Assembly (NCBI RefSeq): GCF_000691225.1
Contig: NZ_JMSZ01000007.1
Coordinates: 60,846-124,845 of the forward strand
DNA: 64,000 nt
Source of the DNA: Nitrincola lacisaponensis
GTDB lineage: Bacteria > Pseudomonadota > Gammaproteobacteria > Pseudomonadales > Balneatricaceae
Reading direction: 5' to 3'
The notes below the pieces were generated by a model. That model was not told the DNA's origin. It saw only the letters and a program-made list of their open reading frames with translations, and ran no database searches. The first letter of the stretch is position 1. The number at the start of each line of letters is the position of its first letter. A program made the translations under genes and the position numbers. This document shows, one piece after another, positions 26,272-35,884 of this stretch.

Positions 26272-29200
26272 TGGATATTGCAGCCTATTCGGTCGCAAAG
26301 CGGACCAGCCTGTGGGTCATTATTGTGCTGATACTCCTGGGTGGCTACCTTAGTTATACGGAACTGCCTCGCTTTGAAGACCCTGAATTCATTATTCGCA
26401 AAGCGGTGATTATTACAACCTATCCGGGTGCCAGTGCTCAGGAAGTGGCGCAGGAAGTGACTGATCGTATAGAGGCTGCGGTTCAAACCCTGCAGGAAGT
26501 AAAGCAGGTCAAGTCTGTTTCCAAACAGGGGTACTCAGAAGTCACTGTCGAGATTCAGATGGGGTTTGCCCGCACGCATGCCGAGTTACAGCAGGTCTGG
26601 GATCTGCTCAGGCGCAAGCTGGCGGATGCGCAGCGGGGTCTCCCGCCCGGAAGCGGGCCGATTCTGGTGAATGATGATTTTGCCGATGTCTATGCGCAGT
26701 TTTATGCCATTACGGCAGAGGGTTTCACTGATCGGGAGCTGTATCGCTATGCTGATCAGTTGTCCAGAGAGCTGGCGCTGGTGCCTGGCGTGGCCCGGAC
26801 CGCACTCCTGGCAGCACCTCAGGAACAGATTTATATCGAACTCTCACGTGAGCGGCTGGCGCATTTTGGAGTCAGTGCGCAGCAGGTATACCAGGTATTA
26901 CAGCAGCAGAACCTGATTACTGTTGCCGGCGATATTCGCGCAGACGGGCTGCGCGTGCCGGTGATCCCGCAGCGCAGTGTCAGCGATTTTACCGACCTGG
27001 TTCAGCTGCAGATAGGCCTGGGTGCGGATAATACCGTACTGCGTCTTGCAGATATTGCCCAGGTAAGCCGTGGATATCTCGAGCCGCCGGGTTTGCTGAT
27101 GACCTTTAACGGTGAGCGGGCGATAGGTCTGGGTGTTTCCAACATCCAGGGCGGTAATGTGGTACGTATGGGGCAGGCTGTCCAGCAGCGCCTGAGTGAA
27201 CTTGAACATTTGCGACCGGTCGGGATGGAACTGCATCCAATCTCTTTGCAGTCTGAATCAGTGGATGCGGCCGTATCTGCGTTTGCCGCCAATCTGCTGG
27301 CAGCAGTCGCCATAGTGTTTGCTGTGCTGTTGCTGTTCATGGGACTCAGAATAGGCCTGATTATCGGATTTGTCCTGTTGCTGACGGTCGCCGGTACGCT
27401 CATTATTATGCTCATCGACAATATCGCCATGCAGCGTATCTCGCTGGGGGCGTTGATTATTGCTCTGGGAATGCTGGTGGACAATGCCATCGTTGTCAGC
27501 GATGGCGTGCTGGTACGTTTGCAGCGTGGAGAGTCCCGTCAGGAAGCTGTCTCTGCTGTGGTACGCAGTACTATTTGGCCGCTGCTGGGGGGAACTCTGG
27601 TGGGTATTCTGGCATTTAGTGCGATTGGCTTGTCTCCGAGTGATATGGGCGAGTATGCCGGCTCCTTGTTCTGGGTGATTCTGTATTCCATGCTGTTGAG
27701 TTGGCTGTTTGCCATTACAGTGACGCCCTTGCTGTGTTATCAGTTTTTGAAAGTGTCGCCACAATCTGAGGCACCGCAACCTGGGTGGGTGGTACGTACC
27801 TATGCGCAATTATTGCATTGGGTCCTGCAGCATCGTGCTGTGTCACTGTTGCTATTGTTGGTGGCCTTGCTGGGAGCTGCCTGGGGTGCGCGGTTTGTTC
27901 CACCGGGGTTCATGCCGGATTCGGAGCGTCCACAGTTTGTGGTGGATCTTTATTTACCCCAGGGAACGGATATCCGGCGTACTGCCGAGGTGCTGGCTCT
28001 GGCCGAACAACATGTCGCAGAACAGTCCGGTATTCTGGATACGACCGGCTTTATTGGTGGCGGAGGTTTGCGCTTTATGCTCACCTATTCGCCTGAACCT
28101 CGTAATCCTGCATTTGCCCAGTTATTGATCAGTGTGGATGATCATGCCCGTATTGCCGGCCTGGTTGAATCACTGCAGACCGAGCTGTCGGAGCGCTTGC
28201 CGGATACCTCTGTAAAAGTGTGGAAGTTTATGTTGGGCCGGGGTGGCGGCAAAAAGATTGAGGCAGCCTTTACCGGTCCTGATCCGGTGGTTTTGCGTCA
28301 ATTGGCAGAGCAGGCGAAAGCCTTAATGCACGCTGATCCGGCACTGATTGCCATTCAGGATGACTGGCGTCAGCAAGTGCCGGTGGCACAGCCACAATGG
28401 CGTCAGGAGCAATTGCAGCGCCTGGGGCTGACAGCTGCTGATGTGAATGCTGCACTGGCACAGACGCTGACCGGACGCCAGGTAGGTGTATATCGGGAAG
28501 GTGATGATTTGATACCACTGGTTGTTCGGGCGCCGGTGGCTGAGCGCGAGCAGCCCAGTGTGATTCAGCATACCGAAGTGTACAGTCCGGTGGCTGGACG
28601 CAGTGTGCCATTGAGCCAACTGATGCAGTCGGTTGATGTGGTCTGGCAAGATGCCATCATTCGACGAATTGACCGTGAACCCACGCTCATGGTGCAGGCC
28701 GATCCGGCTCCGGGGTTGCTGACCAGTGATGTGTTTGCACAGATACGGCCAGTGATTGAGTCGATCCCGCTGCCGCCTGGCTATTCACTCAAGTGGTATG
28801 GTGAGTATGATGCGTCGCGTGAGGCGAATGCCGGACTGATGGTTTCAGCACCTTTCGGGTTTGCTGCGATGATTCTGGCGGTGGTGTTCATGTTCAATGC
28901 CTTCAGAGAACCTTTGGTGATCTGGATGACAGCTCCACTGGCGATGATCGGTGTGGTGGTTGGATTGCTCTTGTTCCGTACTGCCTTTGAGTTTATGGCG
29001 ATACTGGGGTTTTTGAGTCTGATCGGTATGATGGTGAAGAATGCCATTGTGCTGGTGGATGAAGCAGGGCAGCGTATTCGCGAGGGCCAGGAATCCTATA
29101 CGGCGGTTGTAGAGGCCTGCTTGAGCCGTGCCCGCCCAGTAGTGCTGGGCGCCCTCACTACCATCTTGGGCGTTGCGCCGCTGTTGGTGGATCCTTTCTT

Positions 29201-29309
29201 CAAAAGTATGGCGGTGACGGTGATGTTCGGTTTGCTGTTTGCGACAGCGCTGACACTGGTTGTGCTGCCATTGTTTTATGTGATTGTATTCAGAATTCGT
29301 TCAGTATGA
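26271..29309 (+). CDS. RND-family efflux pump, inner-membrane subunit
   Basis: 1012 residues with the RND layout: one helix, large periplasmic loop, helices 2-6, second loop, helices 8-12. Helix 4 contains the proton-relay aspartates in GMLVDNAIVVSDG, and the late segment GMMVKNAIVLVDEAGQRI is the mirrored motif. It belongs to the less studied AcrB-like branch without the classical multidrug pocket signature, so the substrate cannot be named. It is co-transcribed with the adaptor and probably with the following PAS-GGDEF gene. Confidence 0.93.
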   Translation: MDIAAYSVAKRTSLWVIIVLILLGGYLSYTELPRFEDPEFIIRKAVIITTYPGASAQEVAQEVTDRIEAAVQTLQEVKQVKSVSKQGYSEVTVEIQMGFARTHAELQQVWDLLRRKLADAQRGLPPGSGPILVNDDFADVYAQFYAITAEGFTDRELYRYADQLSRELALVPGVARTALLAAPQEQIYIELSRERLAHFGVSAQQVYQVLQQQNLITVAGDIRADGLRVPVIPQRSVSDFTDLVQLQIGLGADNTVLRLADIAQVSRGYLEPPGLLMTFNGERAIGLGVSNIQGGNVVRMGQAVQQRLSELEHLRPVGMELHPISLQSESVDAAVSAFAANLLAAVAIVFAVLLLFMGLRIGLIIGFVLLLTVAGTLIIMLIDNIAMQRISLGALIIALGMLVDNAIVVSDGVLVRLQRGESRQEAVSAVVRSTIWPLLGGTLVGILAFSAIGLSPSDMGEYAGSLFWVILYSMLLSWLFAITVTPLLCYQFLKVSPQSEAPQPGWVVRTYAQLLHWVLQHRAVSLLLLLVALLGAAWGARFVPPGFMPDSERPQFVVDLYLPQGTDIRRTAEVLALAEQHVAEQSGILDTTGFIGGGGLRFMLTYSPEPRNPAFAQLLISVDDHARIAGLVESLQTELSERLPDTSVKVWKFMLGRGGGKKIEAAFTGPDPVVLRQLAEQAKALMHADPALIAIQDDWRQQVPVAQPQWRQEQLQRLGLTAADVNAALAQTLTGRQVGVYREGDDLIPLVVRAPVAEREQPSVIQHTEVYSPVAGRSVPLSQLMQSVDVVWQDAIIRRIDREPTLMVQADPAPGLLTSDVFAQIRPVIESIPLPPGYSLKWYGEYDASREANAGLMVSAPFGFAAMILAVVFMFNAFREPLVIWMTAPLAMIGVVVGLLLFRTAFEFMAILGFLSLIGMMVKNAIVLVDEAGQRIREGQESYTAVVEACLSRARPVVLGALTTILGVAPLLVDPFFKSMAVTVMFGLLFATALTLVVLPLFYVIVFRIRSV

Positions 29310-29335
29310 ATGTGGCCTGACAGGATGCCTGTAGT

Positions 29336-30250
29336 ATGAGTCTGAACTCTGAGCAGATGCTCGCGGTATTGAATGCATTACCTGATCCGGTGTTTGTGTT
29401 GACCGAGAGCGGGCGCTATGCCGGTGTTTACGGACATGCCGATCCGAATTACTACCATAGTGGACATGATTTGGTTGGCAGCTATTTGTCTGATGTCTTA
29501 TCTGCCGACGTTGCTGATTGGGTGATGCAGCATATGCAGCAGGCCTGGGATCAGAAAGGGCTGGTGAAAGTAGAATATCCACTCTCTGCAGCACAGGTAA
29601 AAGGACTGGAAATGCAGGCCGGACCCGATGGCATGATCTGGTTTGAAGGCCATATTCAACCTTTTCCTCAAGCGGTTGAAGGTGAGCGTGCGGTTATCTG
29701 GGTGGCTCGAAACATCACCCGACGCAAGCAATTGGAACAAGAACTGCTGGAAGCCAGTCAGACAGATCCTTTAACCCGGGTTGCCAACCGCCGACCGTTA
29801 TTTGAGCTGTTGCAAAGCCGTTTTAGCGACTTTAAGCGCTATCAGCACCCGACTGTGTTGATATTGTTTGATCTTGATCACTTCAAGCAGATTAATGATC
29901 GTTTTGGACACCTAATGGGCGATCAGGTGTTGGCAAGTCTGTGTGATATTTGCCACGCGACCTTGAGAGAGAATGACCTGCTTGCCCGCTTTGGCGGTGA
30001 AGAGTTTATTGTGGTGCTGCCCAATACTGCGATGGAACAGGGGCTGTCCCTCGCTGAACGTATGCGCGACCTGGTTTTTAGGGAGTTAGGGGCATGCTTT
30101 CCGCAATATGAGCGGGCAATTACGATCAGCCTGGGTGTGAGTGAGTTTATCGATTCGGATACCCGGTTTGAAAATCTGCTGCAGCGCGCGGATAGTGCGT
30201 TGTATCAGGCGAAACATGCAGGACGCAATCGCATTTGTGCTCACAGGTGA
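29336..30250 (+). CDS. PAS-GGDEF diguanylate cyclase
   Basis: 304 residues, soluble. A PAS-like sensor (about 1-125) is followed by a GGDEF domain with active-site GGEEF (220-224) and an upstream product-inhibition site REND (211-214). It should make cyclic di-GMP from two GTP and be feedback-inhibited. It lies 26 bases after the RND pump gene on the same strand, so pump and cyclase are probably one transcript, an unusual coupling. Confidence 0.92.
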   Translation: MSLNSEQMLAVLNALPDPVFVLTESGRYAGVYGHADPNYYHSGHDLVGSYLSDVLSADVADWVMQHMQQAWDQKGLVKVEYPLSAAQVKGLEMQAGPDGMIWFEGHIQPFPQAVEGERAVIWVARNITRRKQLEQELLEASQTDPLTRVANRRPLFELLQSRFSDFKRYQHPTVLILFDLDHFKQINDRFGHLMGDQVLASLCDICHATLRENDLLARFGGEEFIVVLPNTAMEQGLSLAERMRDLVFRELGACFPQYERAITISLGVSEFIDSDTRFENLLQRADSALYQAKHAGRNRICAHR

Positions 30251-30309
30251 ACCGTTAGTCAGATTCTGCGTAACAGTCTTTAAATGTTTTTAAGGAAGGG
30301 CGCTGACTC

Positions 30310-30486
30310 ATGTTTGGTTTATTTGGCAATTCACATGCAAAGCGTAAGGCGAGATTACAAAAAGAGTATGAAAAAAAGCTTGCTGAAGCCATGCATGCTC
30401 AGCGTAATGGCGATATTAGAGCTTATTCAAATTTGTCGGAACAGGCTGATCAATTGCATCAGACTTTGCTGCAATTGAAGCCGTAG
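30310..30486 (+). CDS. Small DUF6435-type protein
   Basis: 58 residues, below usual gene-calling length. It starts MFGLFGNSHAKRKARLQKEY and continues with AMHAQRNGDIRAYSNLSEQA, the pattern of the DUF6435 family of short, charged, helical gammaproteobacterial proteins of unknown role. An AAGGAAGGG ribosome site sits upstream. It is 12 bases before the DUF3429 gene and likely shares its transcript. Confidence 0.7.
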   Translation: MFGLFGNSHAKRKARLQKEYEKKLAEAMHAQRNGDIRAYSNLSEQADQLHQTLLQLKP

Positions 30487-30498
30487 GTATTCAGGCTG

Positions 30499-30894
30499 AT
30501 GAACAAAACCGCAACGCTGCTGGGCCTGGCTGGTTTGATCCCATTTGTCGGTTTGACAGCAATGATGTATCAGCCTTGGGCTATCGGTTTGTTTATGACT
30601 TACAGTGCTGTGATCCTGTCCTTTCTCGGAGGCATTCACTGGGGCGTTGCGCTTCGTGATACAGATTGGCGTAACAACTGGCGGTTGTGCCTGTGCATGC
30701 TGCCCAGTTTGCTGGCATGGCTGGCTTTGGCATTACCTGTAGAGGTTGCCCTGACGCTGTTATTACTGTCCTATGCGGCATGGTGGCTCTATGACTTTAT
30801 GCAATTGGCCATAGCGGATTATCGGCGCTTGAGACGATGTCTGACTCTGGTGGTGCTGGCCTGTCATGGCAGCTGGCTGTATTTTTATGTCTGA
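30499..30894 (+). CDS. DUF3429 family membrane protein
   Basis: 131 residues with four predicted membrane helices. The family core YSAVILSFLGGIHWGVALRD (pieces) is clear. DUF3429 proteins are small inner-membrane proteins of unknown function. The next gene, a DCC-family thiol protein, starts 8 bases downstream, suggesting an operon. Confidence 0.82.
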   Translation: MNKTATLLGLAGLIPFVGLTAMMYQPWAIGLFMTYSAVILSFLGGIHWGVALRDTDWRNNWRLCLCMLPSLLAWLALALPVEVALTLLLLSYAAWWLYDFMQLAIADYRRLRRCLTLVVLACHGSWLYFYV

Positions 30895-30902
30895 GGTGAG
30901 TT

Positions 30903-31268
30903 ATGTCCGGAAAGCGAACACCACGTCTGTTTTATGATGGCAGTTGTGCGTTATGCCGTCGGGAGATGGCTCATTTGCAAACACGCCTGTCACGTCACTT
31001 TCTGCTGGTCGATATCAGTGATCCCGGGTTTCAGGGTTGGCAGGGTGCTGATCGTCAAGCGATGATGCAGAAAATTCATGTCTGGACGGGAGCTGAGTTC
31101 CTGGTGGGTCTGGATGCCAGTCTGTATTACTGGGAAAAAGCTGGATGGAAGTGGCTGGCAAGGCTGCTGCGCTTGCCAGTGATTCATGCGGCTGCCACGA
31201 TGGGATATAACCTTTGGGCGCAATGGCGTGTTCGTAAACAGCGCGCTTGTAAGGTGTGTACGGGTTAA
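30903..31268 (+). CDS. DCC family (DUF393) thiol-disulfide oxidoreductase-like protein
   Basis: 121 residues. The N-terminal motif FYDGSCALCRREM contains the D-x-x-C-x-x-C that names the family. The rest fits the thioredoxin-like DUF393 domain, with basic residues and RKQRACKVCTG at the end. A redox role is predicted from the CxxC but not proven for the family. Its last 4 bases overlap the convergent binding-protein gene. Confidence 0.85.
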   Translation: MSGKRTPRLFYDGSCALCRREMAHLQTRLSRHFLLVDISDPGFQGWQGADRQAMMQKIHVWTGAEFLVGLDASLYYWEKAGWKWLARLLRLPVIHAAATMGYNLWAQWRVRKQRACKVCTG

Positions 31269-32071
31269 TCCAGCACAACGATTGGTTCCAGTCCGTGCTT
31301 GATTGCCAGCTGTTCGAGTGTACCGTCATCTTTAACCTGTTGAATAAACTGGTTCAGAACTTCCAGCCAGGCTTCTTCTCCTTTAGCGACAGCATACGCG
31401 TAGCTGGTTGGTGCGATTGGCTCAGGTGGCGCGATCAGTGTGGCCCATTGGGTCAGGGTTGCCATCCGCAGACCATAAGGGAAATCAGTCATGAAAACAT
31501 CTGCTCTGCCTGCCATGACTTCCTGCTCACGCGCCATAAAATCATCGACAACCGAGAGCTCGGCATGCTGTAAATAGTGACGCATAACCGGTTCCATATA
31601 GGTGCCTTTTTGTACGGCAACGATGTTGTCGGGTTGATCAATATCCTGCCAGCTCTGTATATGTGTATTGTGGTGACGACCTACCGCATAGATGCCGCTG
31701 CGCAAATGAGGTTGGGTAAAATCCATCAGTCGCATTCTGTCTTCACGAATGCCCACCCCGTGCATGGCGACATCACAGCGATCCTGTGACAGGTTTTCGG
31801 CGAGCAGAGCGAAAGAACTGTCCACAAACTCTACGTCTGTTTGCAGAAACTCTGCCAGGGCATAGGCCATATCAATATCGATACCCTCAAGCGTTTGTGT
31901 TCTGGGGTTGCGGTAGCTGATTGAATAATAGTCAGGCCAGATACAGACTCGCAGGGATTCTTCAGAGATGCGTTTGAGGCGTTCAGATAACCCTGCAGAC
32001 GAAGATTGAGCATGGCTGGTGGCCAGGGATACAGATAATCCCAGCATTAAACTGAAGGTTGCGATTTTCAT
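31265..32071 (-). CDS. Periplasmic amino-acid-type solute-binding protein (orphan, SBP_bac_3)
   Basis: 268 residues with a signal peptide (about 1-22, cleavage near SHAQSS). The type-3 binding fold shows in LEGIDIDMAYALAEFL, MHGVGIREDRMRLMDFTQPH (pieces) and GTYMEPVMRHYL. No permease or ATPase gene is adjacent. Together with the divergent PAS-PAS-GGDEF gene, this suggests a sensory partner rather than a transporter part, but it could also feed a distant transporter. Confidence 0.85.
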   Translation of the reverse strand: MKIATFSLMLGLSVSLATSHAQSSSAGLSERLKRISEESLRVCIWPDYYSISYRNPRTQTLEGIDIDMAYALAEFLQTDVEFVDSSFALLAENLSQDRCDVAMHGVGIREDRMRLMDFTQPHLRSGIYAVGRHHNTHIQSWQDIDQPDNIVAVQKGTYMEPVMRHYLQHAELSVVDDFMAREQEVMAGRADVFMTDFPYGLRMATLTQWATLIAPPEPIAPTSYAYAVAKGEEAWLEVLNQFIQQVKDDGTLEQLAIKHGLEPIVVLD

Positions 32072-32129
32072 CTACTGATTATCTCTGCACTGTGATAAAA
32101 TTTGCACAGCTTAGCGGTTTCAGTGTTGT

Positions 32130-34469
32130 ATGAGAAGTAAGCGTTTGAATGTATCGCGTCTAAAAAAGCCTGGCCGTCTTTTATCCTTTCTCAAGCCGAT
32201 TGTGCTTTGCAAGCACCGGCGTCTGATTTTGTTATTTGTAACCTTGTTTTTTGCACTGCTGACAGCGGTGTCACTCAGTCTGTGGAATAGCTTCAAGCAT
32301 GCAATGGAGCAGACTCAGCAGCGTATTCTGTTTCAAAGCCAGCTACTCGAGCGCAGCATTACCCGAACACTGGAATCAGTGGAGTCGGCTATGGTGTCAT
32401 TGGATTTATTGCTATCACAGCAATCACTTGAAAGTGAAACTGCCGAGCGGTCACTGGCATCATTGCGTCAGCGCGTCGATGAGATGATTCACTTCTCGCC
32501 TCACATACGCCAGGTGATCGTGACACAGGGATCACAGGTGCTGGTTGACAGCGCAGCAAGGAGCGAGGGGTTGCATCTGGATTCAGATCGATTGGGTTTG
32601 AATCTCAGCTCATCTAATGGCGTTGTTGGTCAGGGTCTGCAGATTATCAGTCGTGTAGATCAACGTTTTTTGCCCCTGATTGACCGGGATGAAGGTTCTG
32701 CACGTCATTCGGTATTGGTGACAGGGCTGCGCTCAGGACACCGCTCGGAAACGGGCGATCCTTACTGGGTTCTGGTGGCGATGAATCCGGAATATTTTAC
32801 CGGTTTTTTCAAGACGGAAGGCCCCGCTGCCGAACTGCAGCAGGCAATCAGCTTGCTGGGTTTTGATGGTGAAATTTTCGCATCCTTGCTCTCAGATGTG
32901 TCTGATTTGCCCCCGGTCTCGGTATTTCTTGAGTCGGGTCAGTTGATGCAGTTAGTTTCTGACAAAGAAGCTATACATGCCTGGAGCGCATCTACTCGTT
33001 ATCCGTTGGTCGTTTCGATCACTCAGTCCCAGCGAGAGCTTGTCCGAGGCTGGTTGTTGAGTCATCAGTCGATGTTGGTAGTGCTTGCCGCCCTGATTGT
33101 CCTGATGCTTCTCAGTATGCTGGTGCTCTTGCGTGAGGTGATTCATCGCGTATCCATCCAGCAGGAGATGGCACTGCTATTCAAAGCGGTAGACCAGTCC
33201 AGTGCAGCGGTCATACTGACGGACAATGAACAGCAGGTAGTCTATGTTAACCCCGCTGTTGAACGTCTGTTTGGCTATCCAGCCAGCGACTTGATGGGGC
33301 GCAATCCCAAACTGTTAGGCAGTGGTCAGACAGATGCGGCTATCCTTCAGCAGTTGCGCCAAACTCTGACTCAGGGTGAAGACTGGGAAGGTGAGCTGGT
33401 CAACCGTACGGCTTCCGGAGAGCATATTACGGTAGCAACCCGTATCTCTGCTGTACTGGATGAAGATGCTGTTATCAGCCATTTTGTCGGAATCATGGAA
33501 GATGTGACTGAGCGTAAACAGCAGCAGGCGCTGTTGTATCAGCAAAATATCAAACTTGGTCAGCTGGCAACAGTTTTCACTCATGCCCATGAAGGGATCA
33601 TGATCTGTTGTCCGAATGGTGAAATACTGGATGTTAATGAAGCTTTTTGCCAGATTACCGGCTATTCACGTGATGAGGTTATAGGCCAGAATCCGCGCCT
33701 GTTAAAATCGGGTCATCAGGATTCTGCTTTTTATGCATCCATGTGGCATTCTATTCAAACAGATGGTTGCTGGTGTGGTGAGGTGTGGAATCGACGCAAG
33801 GACGGAGAAGTGTATGTCGAGCATCTGACCATTACCGCCGTACAGGATGCCGACGGCTGTGTAATGCACTATGTGTCACTGTTCAGTGATATCAGCTTGC
33901 AGAAAAAGCAGGAGATTCGGCTACAGAAGCTGGCACACTTTGATCCGTTAACAGGCCTCCCGAATCGCTCACTATTGCATGATCGGCTGCAGCAGGCGAT
34001 GTATAACACTCTGCGTCGTCAACGCCTGGTTGCTGTGGTGTTTATTGATCTGGACGGGTTCAAAGCGATCAATGATGCCTATGGGCATGATGCAGGGGAC
34101 AGTCTGTTGTGTTTTCTTTCCGAGCAGATGCAATCAACCTTACGTGACGGTGATACTCTGGCGCGTCTGGGTGGTGATGAGTTTGTTGCGGTATTGACTG
34201 ATCTGGCAGATGAGACAGCCTGTGAAGCCGCGCTCAAACGGCTGCTTCAGGCAGCCATACAAATGCATTGCTTCAAAGGTGAGTGCTTTCATGTATCTGC
34301 CAGTATCGGGGCAACCTTCTTCCCTCAACCGGAGACTGTCGGGCCAGAGCAGTTGCTCCGCCAGGCAGATCAGGTGATGTACGAAGCCAAAACCTCCGGT
34401 AAAAATCAGTATCGTGTATTTGATCCCCGCCGTAATGCTGTATTGCCAAGAGATGTGTGCGTAATCTGA
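32130..34469 (+). CDS. Membrane-bound PAS-PAS-GGDEF diguanylate cyclase
   Basis: 779 residues. Helices near 28-48 and 310-332 bracket a periplasmic Cache-like sensor. Two PAS domains follow (about 345-465 and 470-590), each with its short PAC end (FVGIMEDVTERKQQQ; YVSLFSDISLQKKQE). The GGDEF domain has the catalytic GGDEF at 681-685 and inhibitory site RDGD. No EAL domain is present, so it makes but does not break cyclic di-GMP. It is divergent from the orphan binding protein gene with 58 bases between them. Confidence 0.92.
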   Translation: MRSKRLNVSRLKKPGRLLSFLKPIVLCKHRRLILLFVTLFFALLTAVSLSLWNSFKHAMEQTQQRILFQSQLLERSITRTLESVESAMVSLDLLLSQQSLESETAERSLASLRQRVDEMIHFSPHIRQVIVTQGSQVLVDSAARSEGLHLDSDRLGLNLSSSNGVVGQGLQIISRVDQRFLPLIDRDEGSARHSVLVTGLRSGHRSETGDPYWVLVAMNPEYFTGFFKTEGPAAELQQAISLLGFDGEIFASLLSDVSDLPPVSVFLESGQLMQLVSDKEAIHAWSASTRYPLVVSITQSQRELVRGWLLSHQSMLVVLAALIVLMLLSMLVLLREVIHRVSIQQEMALLFKAVDQSSAAVILTDNEQQVVYVNPAVERLFGYPASDLMGRNPKLLGSGQTDAAILQQLRQTLTQGEDWEGELVNRTASGEHITVATRISAVLDEDAVISHFVGIMEDVTERKQQQALLYQQNIKLGQLATVFTHAHEGIMICCPNGEILDVNEAFCQITGYSRDEVIGQNPRLLKSGHQDSAFYASMWHSIQTDGCWCGEVWNRRKDGEVYVEHLTITAVQDADGCVMHYVSLFSDISLQKKQEIRLQKLAHFDPLTGLPNRSLLHDRLQQAMYNTLRRQRLVAVVFIDLDGFKAINDAYGHDAGDSLLCFLSEQMQSTLRDGDTLARLGGDEFVAVLTDLADETACEAALKRLLQAAIQMHCFKGECFHVSASIGATFFPQPETVGPEQLLRQADQVMYEAKTSGKNQYRVFDPRRNAVLPRDVCVI

Positions 34470-34568
34470 TGTGTTTGAAAAGTTTCTGGTCAGGTTAATA
34501 ATTGGCCTTTTTTCGCCCATGCACTAAGGTATATCCAATGAGCAACAAGGATGCCGCTGGATATTATA

Positions 34569-35822
34569 ATGAAACTTTCTCTATTAATGATGCCATGGTT
34601 GTTACTTGGCTTGCTATTGCTGCAGGGTTGCGGTGCACTCAAGGTTTCTTTGGCGGGTTATCATGAGCAAAAGGAGCTCAATCAAACTTTCAGGGATTGT
34701 CGGCAGCAAAATAGTCACAACTGTGATCAGGATTTGGTTATTCTTGTTCCTCCACCTGTCTTGTTAACTCGAGAAGGGCGGCAGGTATCACATCGTACTC
34801 CTTCAGTTCAGGCACTATATGACGCTAATGATGTTGATCAGTTAGCGCAGATCTTGACACTGCCCGCACTTTTATCCGATTGGATATATTCAGTTGATTC
34901 CATGCACTTGCATGGCTCGGAATCCTCTGTGTGCGAAGCGCTGGTTGCACGGTCTTCGGATCTTCCGGTCTTTTTTGGTTGGCGCTATCTGGCTAATCCC
35001 AAGGCTTGTGCATCCGATGGCAGTTTACTCTATACGACTTTTTTTCGGATAAATGAAAGTGAAGGGGTTTATCAGTATATGATCGTATTTAGAGGTACGA
35101 CTAATACACGTTCTCATATCTTGAGCGACTGGAGCAACAATTTTTCTGCTGCACTGGGGATACCTCCGAAACAGTACCAGATTGCTATTGAAACACTGAA
35201 GGATACCTTGGCCGTGATCAGTGATCACAGTAAGGATGCTACTCGTGTAGAGATATACACAGCCGGGCATTCATTGGGAGGTGGCCAGGCACAGCAAGCG
35301 GCCTATCTGCATGATAACGTAGCTGCAGCATGGGTATTCAATACGTCTCCTGTGACTAACTGGAGTGAACTGAAATTGCATGATGTTCATAAAGACGTCG
35401 AAATAGATTCTCTGATTCAGCAAGCAGACCCACATATTATCCGGGTTGAAAATCAGGGTGAAGTACTTGATTATGTAAGATTTTTTAGTACAAGGGCAAA
35501 TCTGAGACGCTTTAACCGAATGGATATCGAGCTATATTTTGAGATGCCGGGAGTGTTTAATGCGCATCGTATAGGGCTTTTGGCATGCCATTTAGCGGCA
35601 CGAGTGGCTTATCCTGACCAAACCAGTAGTGTTCAACAAGATGCGCTATCCTCACTTATGGGTGTTAATCAAGAAGAAGCGCGTAAATTATTTATGAGGA
35701 ATGGCTATTGCCGCCAGCCTGTGAAGAAATCATCATGTAAGACCCTTTATCATGAGGTTTGTCAGAGTTTATCACTCGGTGTTCATAATGATCGTTTCAA
35801 TCAATTGTGCCTGGGTCATTGA
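34569..35822 (+). CDS. Class 3 lipase-type lipoprotein
   Basis: 417 residues from the ATG at 34569 (an in-frame ATG at 34551 is also possible; neither has a strong ribosome site). A lipoprotein signal ends LLLLQGC (C21). The lipase_3 nucleophile elbow YTAGHSLGGGQAQ carries the serine (about residue 235), and MIVFRGTTNT supplies the usual oxyanion strand. It probably hydrolyses lipids at the cell surface. The gene is clearly more A/T-rich than its neighbours (sampled about 42% G+C against about 58% in secDF) and stands alone, hinting at acquisition. Confidence 0.82.
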   Translation: MKLSLLMMPWLLLGLLLLQGCGALKVSLAGYHEQKELNQTFRDCRQQNSHNCDQDLVILVPPPVLLTREGRQVSHRTPSVQALYDANDVDQLAQILTLPALLSDWIYSVDSMHLHGSESSVCEALVARSSDLPVFFGWRYLANPKACASDGSLLYTTFFRINESEGVYQYMIVFRGTTNTRSHILSDWSNNFSAALGIPPKQYQIAIETLKDTLAVISDHSKDATRVEIYTAGHSLGGGQAQQAAYLHDNVAAAWVFNTSPVTNWSELKLHDVHKDVEIDSLIQQADPHIIRVENQGEVLDYVRFFSTRANLRRFNRMDIELYFEMPGVFNAHRIGLLACHLAARVAYPDQTSSVQQDALSSLMGVNQEEARKLFMRNGYCRQPVKKSSCKTLYHEVCQSLSLGVHNDRFNQLCLGH

Positions 35823-35884
35823 TTGCTGATTGACTCCTGATAAAGCGCAGCCGATAATCAGTGTTCTAGTCACAGGTATTATTC

